Below, in pieces: positions 1 to 18,605 of a DNA stretch of 64,000 nt. Position 1 is the first letter of the stretch; the number at the start of each line of letters is the position of its first letter. The stretch covers positions 140,001 to 204,000 of the forward strand of contig JAWDGP010003555.1 of the NCBI GenBank assembly GCA_033675545.1, read 5' to 3'. Source of the stretch: Elysia crispata (taxonomy: Eukaryota > Mollusca > Gastropoda > Plakobranchidae). A program made the position numbers and the translations under genes. Below the pieces are notes generated by a model. It saw only the letters and a program-made list of their open reading frames with translations, searched no databases and was not told the DNA's origin.

Positions 1-1236
<1,236 letters not shown>

Positions 1237-1630
1237 TTAACCTAGCTTGCTCAATGGCATCCATTGCGAAATATCTTCGACACACTTTGAAAAAATGTTA
1301 TTATTAGTAGATTCTGTCCTTTTACTTTTATTGATACACACGTAGGGCTGTGTGGCATCAGTGTAGAGGTGGAACAGCATAGCAAGAAAAACAGTAAAGA
1401 TGTGCAAACAAAAGCGGTCCCAAGGACAGAGCCCTTTGGTAGCCTGAATTTCAAATTCAAGGGCCAAAGTGCCTCAGTGGCATCTTTAATTAATGATGTT
1501 ATTTTCTCCCAATTACATGTACATGTAGTTATGATCTAAGCCAGTCCAGCACTGTAACATATGCACAAGAAAAATGCCACCTTAAACGTTTACAAAGAAT
1601 TTCATGGTCAACAGTATCAAAACCTGCTCG
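1237..1630 (-). pseudogene. Decayed non-LTR (CR1/jockey-like) reverse transcriptase fragment
   Basis: Read on the minus strand, this stretch keeps the core of a LINE reverse transcriptase, broken by frameshifts and stops. Near 1596-1626 it reads AGFDTVDHEIL, which matches the motif A region (usually AFDTVDH.. in CR1/jockey/L2 elements). Further on come KGSVLGT (motif B, usually PQGSVLGP) and, in a neighbouring frame, FHLYTDATQPYVCI, which matches the catalytic YADDTQLY block with the DD pair lost. At least two frame changes are needed to join these blocks, so it cannot code. This is a dead fragment; the exact clade is uncertain. Confidence 0.75.
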
Positions 1631-4073
1631 ATGATTTGTTGTACACAATGCGCAGAATGTCATTATGGAACTAGAGATGTGTCAGTGGTATCTATTATTT
1701 AAAAAAAAATAATAAAATGATTTCGGAGGCTCACTTCATGTAAATGAATGAAGGACATGTTCTATGAAAAGCTTGGAATGTTTACTTCACTGAAACTATG
1801 AGTCTATGGCCCATGGTCAACCCAAATTACTTGTACAATTCTTCTTTATTATCCAAAACCACATTTGGCAAGCAAAAGCATGCAGTATAATTTATGTTTG
1901 GTTACAATTGTCATACAGACTACATGTATCATACATTAAGAACATATCTCCTGAACTCATAATTCAAGTTGCTCAACCAAGCAGTGAATGAAAAGCAACC
2001 ATCCTGACAGAAAACTTGACAAGAGCTGATCATTGTGAGTTTGAATCAGAACTTTCACTATCAATTATCAATGAGACAGATGCAAACTGGATTTTAAGGA
2101 GTACCCAGACCAAAAGCTGGAATATAATCAAAGGTGCCTGAACCATTATCACATACTAGAACATAACAATTTCACTGATTTGACGGAATTTTGGGGGCAT
2201 TATATTAACAATTTTGCCGGGTAACTTGCTGTCTCAAAATGGGACTCATCCTTGGTAACTTTGAGCAGATTTGTAAGACACTAAGAAACTGGTACCCAGC
2301 TTGTGATTTTAACACTTAGGATCCAGATATCACACATGTGGGATAGGTACCTTTGGTTTATTGATAAAACAATAATAATAGTATTAAAGTACTTAATACT
2401 TTTAATAATCGCTTTATTTCTTTTTTAATTCCCCTTATTACTTCTTTAAGTCCACTCATTCCTGTCATTAAGTCTCTAAGTAAAGGCACTCAATGATCTG
2501 CAATAGCCATGAGTCTGTGTGTGCAAGAGATGGAATGGAAACGCTTGGGAAATTCCTGACGTGAAAGCCCAATGAATCAGCTTAGCTTAGATACGTCAGT
2601 AGGAATACCAGAATTGGGTCCAGTCCCCATCCTTCCATATGAGTCACCAATGACGCCCACAATTAAGTTAAACATAATATACTAATTTTAGAGTAGAGTC
2701 GAAATGCAGTAGGCCCTCCGTAAATTACATAAAAGGGGTATCCTTCAAACTAACTTTACATTCAACCATCTAACAAACAACTGTCAGCTGATGTCTGAAA
2801 TTAGACAAGGGAAGATTAATCCTCCAAATCTGAAGATCTGTCCTACATGGCCTGCCTAAAGCCTAAAGCCTAAAGCCTGTGTCTGGTGACGTTGTAACTT
2901 GCATGCATACAGAGACAGAAAACACTCACCATTCTTGCCTAGTATGTATCAAACAGAGGGAAGGAGAAAAAGTTTGTATGGATTGGGCTATTATAATCTG
3001 AGCAGGAGTATGAATGACCCTGAGCAATAAAGTATGGGGCATCCAGTCCCCCTATTCTGAAATTTGTTGATTTTTAAGGACACAATTCAATTGAACATTG
3101 GTTGATTTGATTTCAATGGTATTCTCACTTAATAAAAATTATAATTAAGCATTACAAAGCAGATACTAAAGGACCACTGCCATCTTCGTCCATATTGAAT
3201 TTGAAATCTTTTAAATAGACCTATACAGTTCATGTACAAAAAGAGTTGGTAGTAAGAAATCCAATGAAAGAAGGAACAAAATTTCTTTACAAGCATGCAC
3301 ATGTTTTCCTTTCTTAATTTACTTATTACTGCATATAATCAGAATGACTATTGAAGATTAAAAATATACATGGCCTCATGGTAAAGTTTTGAATAATAAC
3401 ATTTGATCATGTGAAAACTGTAACATCCTACTCATTTAATGTACTGGTTTGAAATATAACTAAAATATTGCAGCTGTGGATATTCTCATAAATTTTACTG
3501 ATACGACCTAGGAATGAGTAAATTATGGCCAATGTCTTTCAAGTAATATAACAAAGTATTGCTCCATAGTTGAGGATTTAAAGTTTCACCACATAATGTA
3601 AATGGGTATGTGGATAAATAGATCAAACTCATCAACAGTTAAGTCCACTTTTGTCTTTGACACGAACACAGTGTTCTTTGAGTTTCAATGTTCATTAAAA
3701 GACATTTTCAAAGCCTTGAATTTACTGCATTTAAATAAAAGATGAAAAAAATGTATCAAAGTTGCATTTAAAGTAAACCCAAAGATACTAATCACACATC
3801 TACATCATATGCCTTGTTTGTGGGATTTTCAAAAACAAAAGAGTAAGCATTTAACTTAATGTCATGATTTCAACGATAATAGTAATTTCTCATGCATTTA
3901 CAAAAAAAAAAAAAAAAAGAGAGAAAACATGTTTTACATTTCTTTGATTTTTACATAAAAAAAAAATTTTAAGAATGTAAAAATTATAAATGAAACAGCT
4001 TTGAGGTTTGTCTTGAAATCGATTCATTTGGACTAAATTCCCTGATTTGAGAACCAAGATATACCCAGGACTT
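1631..4073. other. Non-coding stretch 3' of the BED/hAT gene
   Basis: No exon or RNA gene recognised. It would contain the 3' UTR and poly(A) site of the minus-strand gene ending at 4074, but no convincing poly(A) signal could be placed. Three tandem GCCTAAA units lie at 2854-2878. Confidence 0.5.
2854..2878. repeat. Short GCCTAAA tandem repeat
   Basis: Three perfect heptamer copies and the start of a fourth. Too short to assign a function. Confidence 0.85.
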
Positions 4074-7000
4074 TTAAACCAAACTATTAAGTTCTTTGAC
4101 CTTCTGGCAACTGTTGAGGAATAAGAAACTGTCAATATAGGGCTCCTCCAAGAAGTTTCTAAGGATCTTCTTCATTTTCTCTTTTTCTGAAAAAATTTGC
4201 TTCGCTGGAATTGCTGTTGCTGGGATACACAGAAACTGTTTCACTACAGTGCACAGTTTAGGGTACAAATGCTCTCTCTCCATCCACCATTTAAAGGGAC
4301 ACTCTTGCCTTTTTATCGGCCTTTCCTCTATATAGCGTTGAAGCTCATCAACTGGTTCTTCAAGAGCTGATTTCTTTATTGATTCATCAAACGAAGACCA
4401 CAATAAGCTTACATTAGCTTCTGCATCATTAGTTTTTGGGACTGTTTGAGATTCATTTTCTGCAGTTACTTTGTTTGGTTCAATCATTCGCTGAAGTTCG
4501 CTTTCAACCCACCTTTGCATTTCTGGATTTTCCATCACAATGTGTTTGAAGCGAGGATCCAAAAGAGTAGCGGCCCATGGTAGAAAGTCGTTTCTGTCAG
4601 CAATAACACTCAGGCATTTGTCCACCAATCCACTGAGTTCTTTGATGAATCCACTTGCAGAATCTAACTGAGTGACTGAAGGACTTTGATCAATCTCGAC
4701 AAGGTTTGCCGTCATCTGCCGCAGTATATCAAAGAGAGGCAGAGACTTGGAGAGAACTGTGTAGTTGTCTGCGATCATGTCCTCAGCTGCTAATGTGAAA
4801 GGCTCCAGGACTTGTATACAGCGACTTGCAAGTTCCAACTCCTCTGCCACAAGCAAGATGTCTTCTTTGTTAATCTGGTTTAGTACCAGTCCTAGGGTGT
4901 TGTGTAACTCCATATAGATTTTGAACATTTTGTGGGTGCCGATCCAATCTGATTCTGGATGTAGAACTAACTTCACTGGAAGCTTACCCTCAGATATCAG
5001 AAGCTCCTCAAGTTTCTTTGATGCTTCTATTGAGTGAAGAAAAAAGCCTGAAATGTTTCTAACCCTTTGAATAAGGTATACAATATCATTAGAAGCTTTC
5101 AGAGATTCTTGAATCATCAAGTCTAAAGACTTTGCTATGCACTGCAGATAGGGTTTGTTCATTAGTCTGACTGCTGAAGAAAAATTCTCATTATTATCAC
5201 TTACTATGCATTTTACCTTCTCCAAAAAATTCCATTCTTCAAAGACTTGCTTTAATTTGTTACCAATGCTTGCATTCAAGTCAGTGCTGCTATCCAGTGA
5301 GACGGTTTTTAAAACAACTGATTGAAGCTCCCACACATCTGAGACAAAGTGTCCAGTCACAGTCAAGTACTTTTGTCTGTCTCGATAGGTCCAGATCTCA
5401 GATGAGATGGAAATGCCAGGAGCCTGTTCTATTTGCTTTTGAACTACATCCGCATACTTTCTGTGCAGTTTTAAAATTGTTTCTTCCAAAGTTTTCTTGT
5501 TGGGTACCAAAAAGTTAGGGTTGATTGCATACATAAATTTGAGGAAACCTTCACTTTCTATTAGATCTAAGGAACAAGGATAAAGATTACCCACTGCCAT
5601 AAGCACCATGTTATCAAGCCGTTTTGTTACAGTTACACCCCCTGACATACAGGTTTTACTTTTTGCAGTCACTGAAGACGACAAAGCATTAGGAGGATTC
5701 CAAGATAAGGCACCTTTGGACAAACCCTTAGAATATTCTTGAGAATGTGAAAACTTTAAATGTTTGCGCATGTTTGATGTTGAGCCGATGTAATTGAATT
5801 CCTTTTGACAGAGTTGACAGACTGCTTTATCTGGGCTTATTCTCTCCATGAATCTCCATATAAGACTGGTGGGTTTTTTCCCAAAGAAATACCTTGTATG
5901 AAAATTGACATGCCCTATTTCCTCGTCAGTAAAGCGACCATTTTCAGATGGAAAGATTTCTTGTTTTGCCTCCATCATATCTTCTGATCTGAAGGGCAAT
6001 GTTATTGTTCCTCCTTCCAATACTACTGCTAGTTCTTCAGGGTGGTCCTTTTTCAAATGTTTGTGCATGTTCGTGGTTGAACCATCAAAACTGAAACATT
6101 TTTTGCAAAGCTGACACATGGATCCTTTTGGGTGCACTCTGGCCATAAACCGCCAAATGATACTAGCATTTTTTCTTTTCAAATGCCACTGGGCTTGTCT
6201 TTTCATAACTTTTCCCTGCTTGATGCTCCCACACTTCCATCTTGCCAATGGCCTCTTTGCTGGTGACTTCTTTTTTACTGAACCTGTTTGCTTTATGGGT
6301 GAATAATCAGGATCACTGTCAGACACATTTTCTTCTTCAACTGTGCTATCCTCACCATGGGGTGAGGGATTGATAAACTCCTTATCAAAAGCTCCAAACT
6401 CATTTCTTTGTCCATTGGGTTCTCTGGTACCTGTTGAGTTGGATGGCAGTTTTACTGACCCTTCTCCACTCAACTGCGCTAATTCTCCAGGGTGCTCTCT
6501 TTGCACATGTTTGTGCATGTTTGATGTTGATCCCTCAAACCTAAATTCCTTCCCACACAGTTGACATCTTGTTTCTCCTGGGTTCGTTTTCACCATAAAC
6601 TGCCAGATAATACTAGCATTTTTTCTTTTAAAGCCCCATTGGGTTCGTTTTCTAACTCTAATATCATTTTCACTGTCAAACAATCTACAGGTTTGTGCAT
6701 CTCTTTTGCTAAAGCTTGCTTGTAAATCTTGATTACCAGCACACAAATTATCACTCTCAGTCATGCCATTCTCAACACTGAAAGATAGGTTTTTAGAAAA
6801 GGACAGTCTTTCATTATCTTCAAACTCATGTTTGCCCTGATCAGCTGAAGCAGTGCTGGAGGGCAAGGTTATTGCTCCTCCTCTTATTAATTCTTCTAAT
6901 TCATCAGGATGATCACTTCTTAGATGCCGATGCATATTTGATGTAGAACCATCGAAGCTGAAATGTCTTTGGCAAAGAAGGCATTTGATTTCTTTAAGGG

Positions 7001-7412
7001 CCACTTTAGTCATGAAGTGCCAGATAACACTGGCATTTTTTCTCTTTGAACCTGAGCATATTAATCCTCCATTCTGGCTATCATTTGAACGTAAATTAGA
7101 AATATTATAATCTCTATCTGAGTCATTGTTACTATCCTCTCCCACTACTATATCTCTTTTAAAAGTGGTTGAGAGTCGCCTTGATACACATGTTCCTCCT
7201 AACTCATTGATACGATTAGGATTATGTTTTTCTTTGGAATTTTCATAATCAGCTGCTGCTTCACTCTCTTCTGGATGTTTTATCTGAATATGTTTACGCA
7301 TAGTTGAAGTTCCTGTTGATGAAGTATATTGTGCCCCACATAACTTGCACGCCACTCTGTCTGCACTTATCTTCTCCATATAGAGCCAAACAAAACTTCT
7401 TGTGGGTGGCAT
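4074..7412 (-). CDS. Five-BED zinc finger, hAT-transposase-derived protein (ZBED4/ZBED6-like)
   Basis: A single uninterrupted exon; 1,112 residues from the chosen ATG (7410-7412). The longer frame starts at 7463, but a strong 3' splice site (pyrimidine tract, then CAG ending at 7431) lies between the two ATGs, and the inner ATG has a good ACCACC context. Residues below are numbered from the outer ATG; subtract 17 for the chosen start. Five BED fingers with CxxC...HxxxxH at C39/C42/H58/H63, C161/C164/H180/H185, C300/C303/H319/H324, C450/C453/H469/H474 and C549/C552/H568/H573. A hAT core follows: SSEIWTYRDR (686-695), IVSDNNEN (753-760), LLDPRFK (967-973) and a C-terminal dimerisation block (about 1040-1118). 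The usual first catalytic Asp (xxDxW) is Glu689, and the FS-ER signature of hAT_C is degenerate, so transposition looks lost. Probable role: nuclear DNA-binding regulator, as for vertebrate ZBED4/6. An old but open hAT transposon gene is the alternative. Confidence 0.85.
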   Translation of the reverse strand: MPPTRSFVWLYMEKISADRVACKLCGAQYTSSTGTSTMRKHIQIKHPEESEAAADYENSKEKHNPNRINELGGTCVSRRLSTTFKRDIVVGEDSNNDSDRDYNISNLRSNDSQNGGLICSGSKRKNASVIWHFMTKVALKEIKCLLCQRHFSFDGSTSNMHRHLRSDHPDELEELIRGGAITLPSSTASADQGKHEFEDNERLSFSKNLSFSVENGMTESDNLCAGNQDLQASFSKRDAQTCRLFDSENDIRVRKRTQWGFKRKNASIIWQFMVKTNPGETRCQLCGKEFRFEGSTSNMHKHVQREHPGELAQLSGEGSVKLPSNSTGTREPNGQRNEFGAFDKEFINPSPHGEDSTVEEENVSDSDPDYSPIKQTGSVKKKSPAKRPLARWKCGSIKQGKVMKRQAQWHLKRKNASIIWRFMARVHPKGSMCQLCKKCFSFDGSTTNMHKHLKKDHPEELAVVLEGGTITLPFRSEDMMEAKQEIFPSENGRFTDEEIGHVNFHTRYFFGKKPTSLIWRFMERISPDKAVCQLCQKEFNYIGSTSNMRKHLKFSHSQEYSKGLSKGALSWNPPNALSSSVTAKSKTCMSGGVTVTKRLDNMVLMAVGNLYPCSLDLIESEGFLKFMYAINPNFLVPNKKTLEETILKLHRKYADVVQKQIEQAPGISISSEIWTYRDRQKYLTVTGHFVSDVWELQSVVLKTVSLDSSTDLNASIGNKLKQVFEEWNFLEKVKCIVSDNNENFSSAVRLMNKPYLQCIAKSLDLMIQESLKASNDIVYLIQRVRNISGFFLHSIEASKKLEELLISEGKLPVKLVLHPESDWIGTHKMFKIYMELHNTLGLVLNQINKEDILLVAEELELASRCIQVLEPFTLAAEDMIADNYTVLSKSLPLFDILRQMTANLVEIDQSPSVTQLDSASGFIKELSGLVDKCLSVIADRNDFLPWAATLLDPRFKHIVMENPEMQRWVESELQRMIEPNKVTAENESQTVPKTNDAEANVSLLWSSFDESIKKSALEEPVDELQRYIEERPIKRQECPFKWWMEREHLYPKLCTVVKQFLCIPATAIPAKQIFSEKEKMKKILRNFLEEPYIDSFLFLNSCQKVKELNSLV

Positions 7413-10706
<3,294 letters not shown>

Positions 10707-10826
10707 TTATCGCTGTGATCAAATGCAGGTATTCAGATATGAATCAGGAGGTTATCATTCAAATTTGTAAAAGTAATTTTTTTTTCTGAGCTGCATCATT
10801 TCAACCGCCATTACTTGGTAAGCAGG

Positions 10827-10976
10827 GGAAAACAGTGCGAAAAGATGTTGGTTGAACTAACAAAGTGATTCAAAGTAGGACGAGTGACAGAAGCACTGAA
10901 AGTGACGAGGGATAGATATTCATGGAAGGTCATGATCATCTACGCTAAAGAGCCTATCACCTGATTGATTGATTTA
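10827..10976 (+). pseudogene. C-terminal tail of a non-LTR retrotransposon ORF
   Basis: One frame reads GKQCEKMLVELTK, an in-frame TGA, then VTEALKVTRDRYSWKVMI and IYAKEPIT before a stop at 10962-10964. The pattern G+.R+++...+T..TRDR..W+VMI.YAKE.GT-stop is the conserved end of the reverse-transcriptase ORF in many invertebrate LINEs. The TGATTGATTGAT run right after the stop fits the short tandem repeat that often ends such elements. Only the last 150 bp or so of the element is present, as expected for 5'-truncated insertions. A second copy is at 18454. Confidence 0.6.
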
Positions 10977-12799
10977 CTTGCTATTTTATATTATCCTGTG
11001 ACCAACACTTATAGAAATATACGCGCTAGTTATGGGGTCGCAGGTTAGCGAGATTAAGTCGTTTCTGTAGTTTTATTTTAATCAGTGTACTTTATAGTTT
11101 TTACTATATTCTTATCTTAATGTGATAGAAGAAAAAAGTGCCATTATGTTTTATTTATATAGATTACCTGCTGTTTTTCCACGGATATGTTGCTGGAACT
11201 ATAAATGAATTAATATAGAGAAATGAAGGTATATAATTTACAGACCTGCCATTCATTCCGATTTTTAATGAAATTTGGTCCTTTTCCGATTTTCCGAATA
11301 TTAAGGAAAAATTCCGACTTTTTCCGAACTTAAATTTCGTCCTCAAGATAAAAAAAAATTTCAATTTCTTTTCTTTTCTATACAGCCTGTGCGAACAATA
11401 AATGTGGACGATTTAGTTATACTAATATCGATATTGTTTTTTTATTATATTATTAAATGCAGTATCGAAATTGATACTAATATTTTAGTTTTAACCATCA
11501 TATTATTGATTTTGCGGACTTTACTCATCGCTTATTCGTCTGCATTTTACCGTCTCTCCATCTTCACATCCCGACACGCTGTTATTTATAGTAATGTCTA
11601 CCGCAGAACGTCTCTTTTTCATCTAGGTCTTGTCAGTTATCAGGATCGATTGAGAACTACTAAATCTAATCAAAGGTAGAGTAAATCAAGATGACATGAC
11701 ACGAAACTATAATGTTAATTATAGGTCTGTGAAATGTAAAGAGTAACCATAAACTAATCACGCTAAACGAGTCTCACCGTCACAATGTAATTTTTGCAGT
11801 TAAATTGACCTTTTTCTTAATGAAGGGAGTGAACAATAGAGTGGATTACGCTCTTTAGATTTTTTACTTAAAGTAAAATAGTACAAATTTCCAGCAAGTT
11901 ATCAATTTGTTCCTCATGAAATATTTAGTTCAGTTTTCAACACCTGGATCTAACAAAATTCGTAAGATCGTCAATATGGTCCAAAAATCATGTACAAAGT
12001 ATCTAGAATCAGATCTGCCATTCTTTATATTTTTAACTTTTCGGTAAGGAGTACTCATGTTCATGTAAATATAAATTTTTTGAAGTCATATTGTACACTT
12101 ACTGGGTTGGCCTCTCTGCTCTTTTTGAATTTATCAAATGCTGCATAATGCTAATGCCATCCAATTTGAGCCTCTTAAAAGTAGTGTAAAGCATAAAGTA
12201 CTTGATTTAAACTGAAAGAGGTATGCATGGTTTAGTTTTAACTTTTCACATTCACCATGGAAGAATTACAAACTAAGAAACCTTGTTTTTATCAGATTTC
12301 AGACACAGCTATACTAACGAATGCATTCATTAACGACTACGTTATGTGTATTGTTGTGTCTGCTGCGCAGGTGTTAAAGGCAAAATGAAGCTATCATTCA
12401 GATTTTTTGGGGCAGATTCAGATTTTTTGACAGAATCATTCAGATTTTCTTTGCCTGAAAAGTGGCAGGTCTGTATAAACCTTTAAAAACATTTTTTTAA
12501 GAGAGCAATATTCTTTAAAATCTTAATATTGTAATAACATTTTACGTATTAAATCTTATAATGTAGATATAGATGAAAAAGAATTACCATACATTGTATA
12601 TATGGCTATATTGTTTTTGAAATCCTCATGATAAATAAAAACTTTAAAAATGAGGAGGAGGTGAGTCAATACATGTATTATATTTTTGAATTAATAAATT
12701 TTTAGTGCTATAAAATCTGAACTCATTTTAGCTGCTTTTGTTTCTATAGATCTGATCCTGTTTCACTTGCTGAACTTTGCTGTGATCCATTTTGATCTT
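10977..12799. other. Non-coding stretch
   Basis: No gene seen. A 96-codon frame at 11389-11679 is AT-rich, hydrophobic and matches nothing I recognise. It lies inside a stretch that resembles 14930-15390 and is treated as a diverged repeat. Confidence 0.45.
11385..11730. repeat. Possible diverged dispersed repeat, copy A
   Basis: By eye, several blocks align in order with 14930-15350: a T-rich block, a TCGTC..CTCTC..ACA-CCC block, AGGATCGAT/AAGATCGAT, GAGTAAATCAA, and ATGACATGA. Similarity is modest and was not computed. The family is unknown. Confidence 0.3.
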
Positions 12800-12872
12800 T
12801 CTCTGTCTGTCTGTCTGTCTGTCTGTCTCTTTCTGTCTCTCCTCCATCCCTCCCTCTCTCTCTCACTCACTA
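12800..12872. repeat. (CTGT)n and CT-rich simple repeat
   Basis: About six CTGT units followed by irregular CTCTC sequence. It lies just before the Penelope-like fragment. Confidence 0.9.
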
Positions 12873-12900
12873 TATACATAAAAACTGAATACTACTTATC

Positions 12901-13170
12901 ATGGGATATAATCGAAAGAGTGCAACCATAGCAGCAACAAACAGATGTAACCTATGCATAGCAGAGAAATATTTCATTCTAAAGACAAAACCAAGCCTCA
13001 ACAAATGAAGGGAAATCTTTTCATCGTGCCTCCACAGAAAGAAGCATTTGGTTCAAAACTACCAGTGGCCCAGAAATGAAAAACAACAAGACAAGGTCGG
13101 AAAGGCAACTAAACACACCTCAGTCATAACTGAAGAGAGCGGAGGACAAGTGACAACTTTGTGCTCTGCT
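12901..13170 (+). pseudogene. Penelope-like element GIY-YIG endonuclease remnant
   Basis: The frame beginning at 12901 reads RCNLCIAEKYFIL, then LNK, a TGA (13006-13008), and SSCLHRKKHLVQN before staying open to a stop near 13168. The order C..C..EK..I......LN(K)R.E...CxH..KH is the hallmark of the C-terminal part of the GIY-YIG endonuclease in Penelope-like retroelements: a Cys pair, the catalytic Glu of EK, the Asn of LN, then a Cys/His pair at about 13027-13047. The expected Arg after LN(K) falls at the stop. No reverse transcriptase precedes it; the 5' side runs into a CT microsatellite. It is a truncated dead copy. It matters because such elements often carry hammerhead ribozymes, and one lies 7 kb downstream. 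Confidence 0.55.
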
Positions 13171-13283
13171 TGAAACACCAGTGTTGTATGAAGAGAATTT
13201 AAGGTAAGATCTTCTATATCTATGAAATGCTCCCACAGTTGAGCACTCTTATCAATTATTTCAATTTGTCTTCAAACTATCTA

Positions 13284-13285
<2 letters not shown>

Positions 13286-13326
<41 letters not shown>
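13286..13326. repeat. (TA)n microsatellite
   Basis: About 20 TA units. Confidence 0.95.
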
Positions 13327-13328
<2 letters not shown>

Positions 13329-14929
13329 CTCTATATATCTCACCCTCTTTTCTCTAGGCCTTTACCTTAATAATAAAAAGTGCACTCCTTGCCCCAATTC
13401 CCTCCCAGACAGGTCTGAGTCTAACAAGAACCAACTGCTGGTTACTCAACATGTGTCAAACTTCTGTCTGCTGCATCAAGACAGGTGTAGGTCAATCATG
13501 GTGCGTTCGATGGCAAGCAAAAACCATTTCTAGCATTTATCTGTAGATTTTTTTAGATTTTCAAATTATTTTTACTAGCCGTAAACAGTCCATGAATATG
13601 TCGAATGAGACAATCATATTTTATAGTTATTTCTGTGTGTTAATACAATGCTTTTTTAGTAAAAGATTTATTTAGAAAAGAATGGAAAAATTCTTTGTAA
13701 TTTAAAATTCCTCTACAGCGATTATAGATCTGTACAAAATTAGAATACCACAAATAAAATTTCTCACTCACCTTATCAGTGTTGTCCTTTCTATACCATC
13801 AGGTGCTGGTCAAACAGACAGAAGCTAGGATCTGTTGAGCTAAGACAGCTTGTTTCCTCCCACTCTGATTTCTGTTCCTTCAAGGTAAAAATTATGCTAT
13901 TGAAAAGTTTTTCTTTAAATTTGTTTTATTAGGATGCTTGTATATATTTTTTTGCAAATAGGATAAAAAATTGTGCTCTGGACTTCATAGATTTCAGGCG
14001 TACCTCTATTTTATTAACTCTTGCATTCTATGCTCTAATCAATGGACAGTTTTCTCAAACTGTATGGGGTAAAGTTTGTTAATTTTAAGATGGGTAAGAC
14101 GAATGCTGCTTTTCATGATAAAATATTTTGAAATCAAGAATTTATCCTTGCTTATAAAATATGACTGTGATGGAACATTGTCAAAGATGGTAGAACTAGA
14201 AGTGGTCTGAGGGGGGCTGTGCTATTTCCTTAGATTTTGAAACACACTCTTTCTCTTGCTTCTGCTTATTTTCTGGTCTTGCAGTTGTAAGGATAAAGAG
14301 AAGGTTAGAAAATATAATATTTACATACAATTACTCAGGCTGAACTAGTGTGGGGGCAGTGTTAAAGTCTAGTTTCAGGGCTGCAAAAAACATTTGATTT
14401 AGTCAAGGTTATTTGTTAACGGAAAAAGCAGTTTAAGGACTTCATACCATTTTGGCGGAGCTATATGTCTTTGATTGAAATATTTTGGTCTACTAGTGTT
14501 TCACTGTAACAGAATTGACTTGCCTGTTATATTCACGTTGAAGGAGAATGTAACAGAATTAACACAATCCAGTCCACTTCATTTGACTTTTCTTTGAAAT
14601 TCCAAATTCTGTTTATCAAATTAATTTTTTTTTCATTTTTGACTCAATTGAAATTTCCAAAGCTGTGAATTTTTAAAAAATTCAAACTAGGCAGAATGTG
14701 TTACAATATATTGTACTGTGACAGAAATAAGTAGTAGTGAGCAATCCAAAAGAGAATTTTTCATAAATTTTCTCAATTTCAAATATTTTGAACATTCATC
14801 ATTTCATATGATTCTTTGCAAATCCTAACCTTGTGCCATATGGAAACTTTTGTTCTTAAAGTTAAATGTATATGTAAAATTTTACGTAAAAAGAAATGTT
14901 ATTTCTGTCATCGAGTGTGAACCTTTGCG

Positions 14930-15350
14930 AAAGTATAGAACTGGCCGATATATATTTAGATATCGTGTATTTTTTTTTAATTATTATTTATACTTTCAAT
15001 TCCAATATTGAGATTTGTATTGTAGTTGAAACCATCCAAGATATTGGTGCCATAGAGTTGTTTACTTTATCTGTTTATAGCACGTTCGTCCGAAAAACTT
15101 TGTTCTCTCGTACTTTACACCCAGATTTTGCCATTATTTCCAACAAAGGATCTTTCTTATTTCTTGTTCTAATCATAGTTTATACAATTAGCCATTTCTG
15201 CTTTTGTCAAGATACATCATCTTAATTTAGTCGATTATTAAGATCGATGTGAAATCCCAAGTAATGCTATATCTAGATTGAGAGTAAATCAAAATGTTGT
15301 CATCGAAACCGGGCATAACATGACATGAGAGTATAATAATAGTAGATGAC
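14930..15350. repeat. Possible diverged dispersed repeat, copy B
   Basis: Partner of 11385-11730. The best-matching part is 15240-15345 (AAGATCGAT ... GAGTAAATCAA ... ATGACATGA). Alignment by eye only. Confidence 0.3.
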
Positions 15351-15717
15351 TTTCATTCCAAAGCAAAAAATTATAAATCGAGATCTAAATATTAGATTTT
15401 TATTTTTCTCTTTACACACTAGGTGAGCCCTAAAGAGAAGTTTTATATCTAATCGATATTGATCATATTCACTTCATTTGTCTTAAGAAAAAATAAGAGG
15501 AAAAGAGCAATGCTCAATAGGTGAGCTAGAATATAGGCCTTTATGTATTCTCTGATGAGTAAACCTTTATAGTGCCTCAGTTTAGCCAGTAAAACACAGA
15601 AAGCAAGACTTAACATTTGGAGGACACAGCTGGAATTCGAGCATAGAAAAAAAATTAGCTAAATCAGTATGAAAAAAATGTTCCATAATCATGGGTGTAC
15701 AATCAAATTTCGTTTTT

Positions 15718-18365
<2,648 letters not shown>

Positions 18366-18453
18366 ATAAGCATACAATGACAATTATATATATATAAAAG
18401 AAACTGAAATATCTTGTGACAACTCGATTAATCTTAAAGGAAAAGGTACCAGG

Positions 18454-18605
18454 GGAAAGAAACGAGAAAAGATATACCATGGACTGAAAAAAGTGGCTAA
18501 ATGTAAAATGAGTGACAGATGCACTAACAACACCAAGGATAGAGATGCGCAGAAGGTCATGATCGCCTAATCTAAAGAACAGGGCACGGAATTCATTGAT
18601 ATATA
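18454..18605 (+). pseudogene. C-terminal tail of a non-LTR retrotransposon ORF, second copy
   Basis: One frame reads [16 protein letters not shown], then [15 protein letters not shown], a TAA (18568-18570), then SKEQGTEF. It aligns with 10827-10964 (TRDRYSWKVMI.YAKE) and with the usual LINE C-terminus. The conserved Trp is Gln and the conserved Tyr is a stop, so it is a decayed copy. Nucleotide similarity between the two copies is visible over about 140 bp. Confidence 0.6.

Noticed and set aside
11389-11679. 96-codon hydrophobic frame
   Set aside because: AT-rich chance composition. It overlaps a likely diverged repeat and has no family resemblance.
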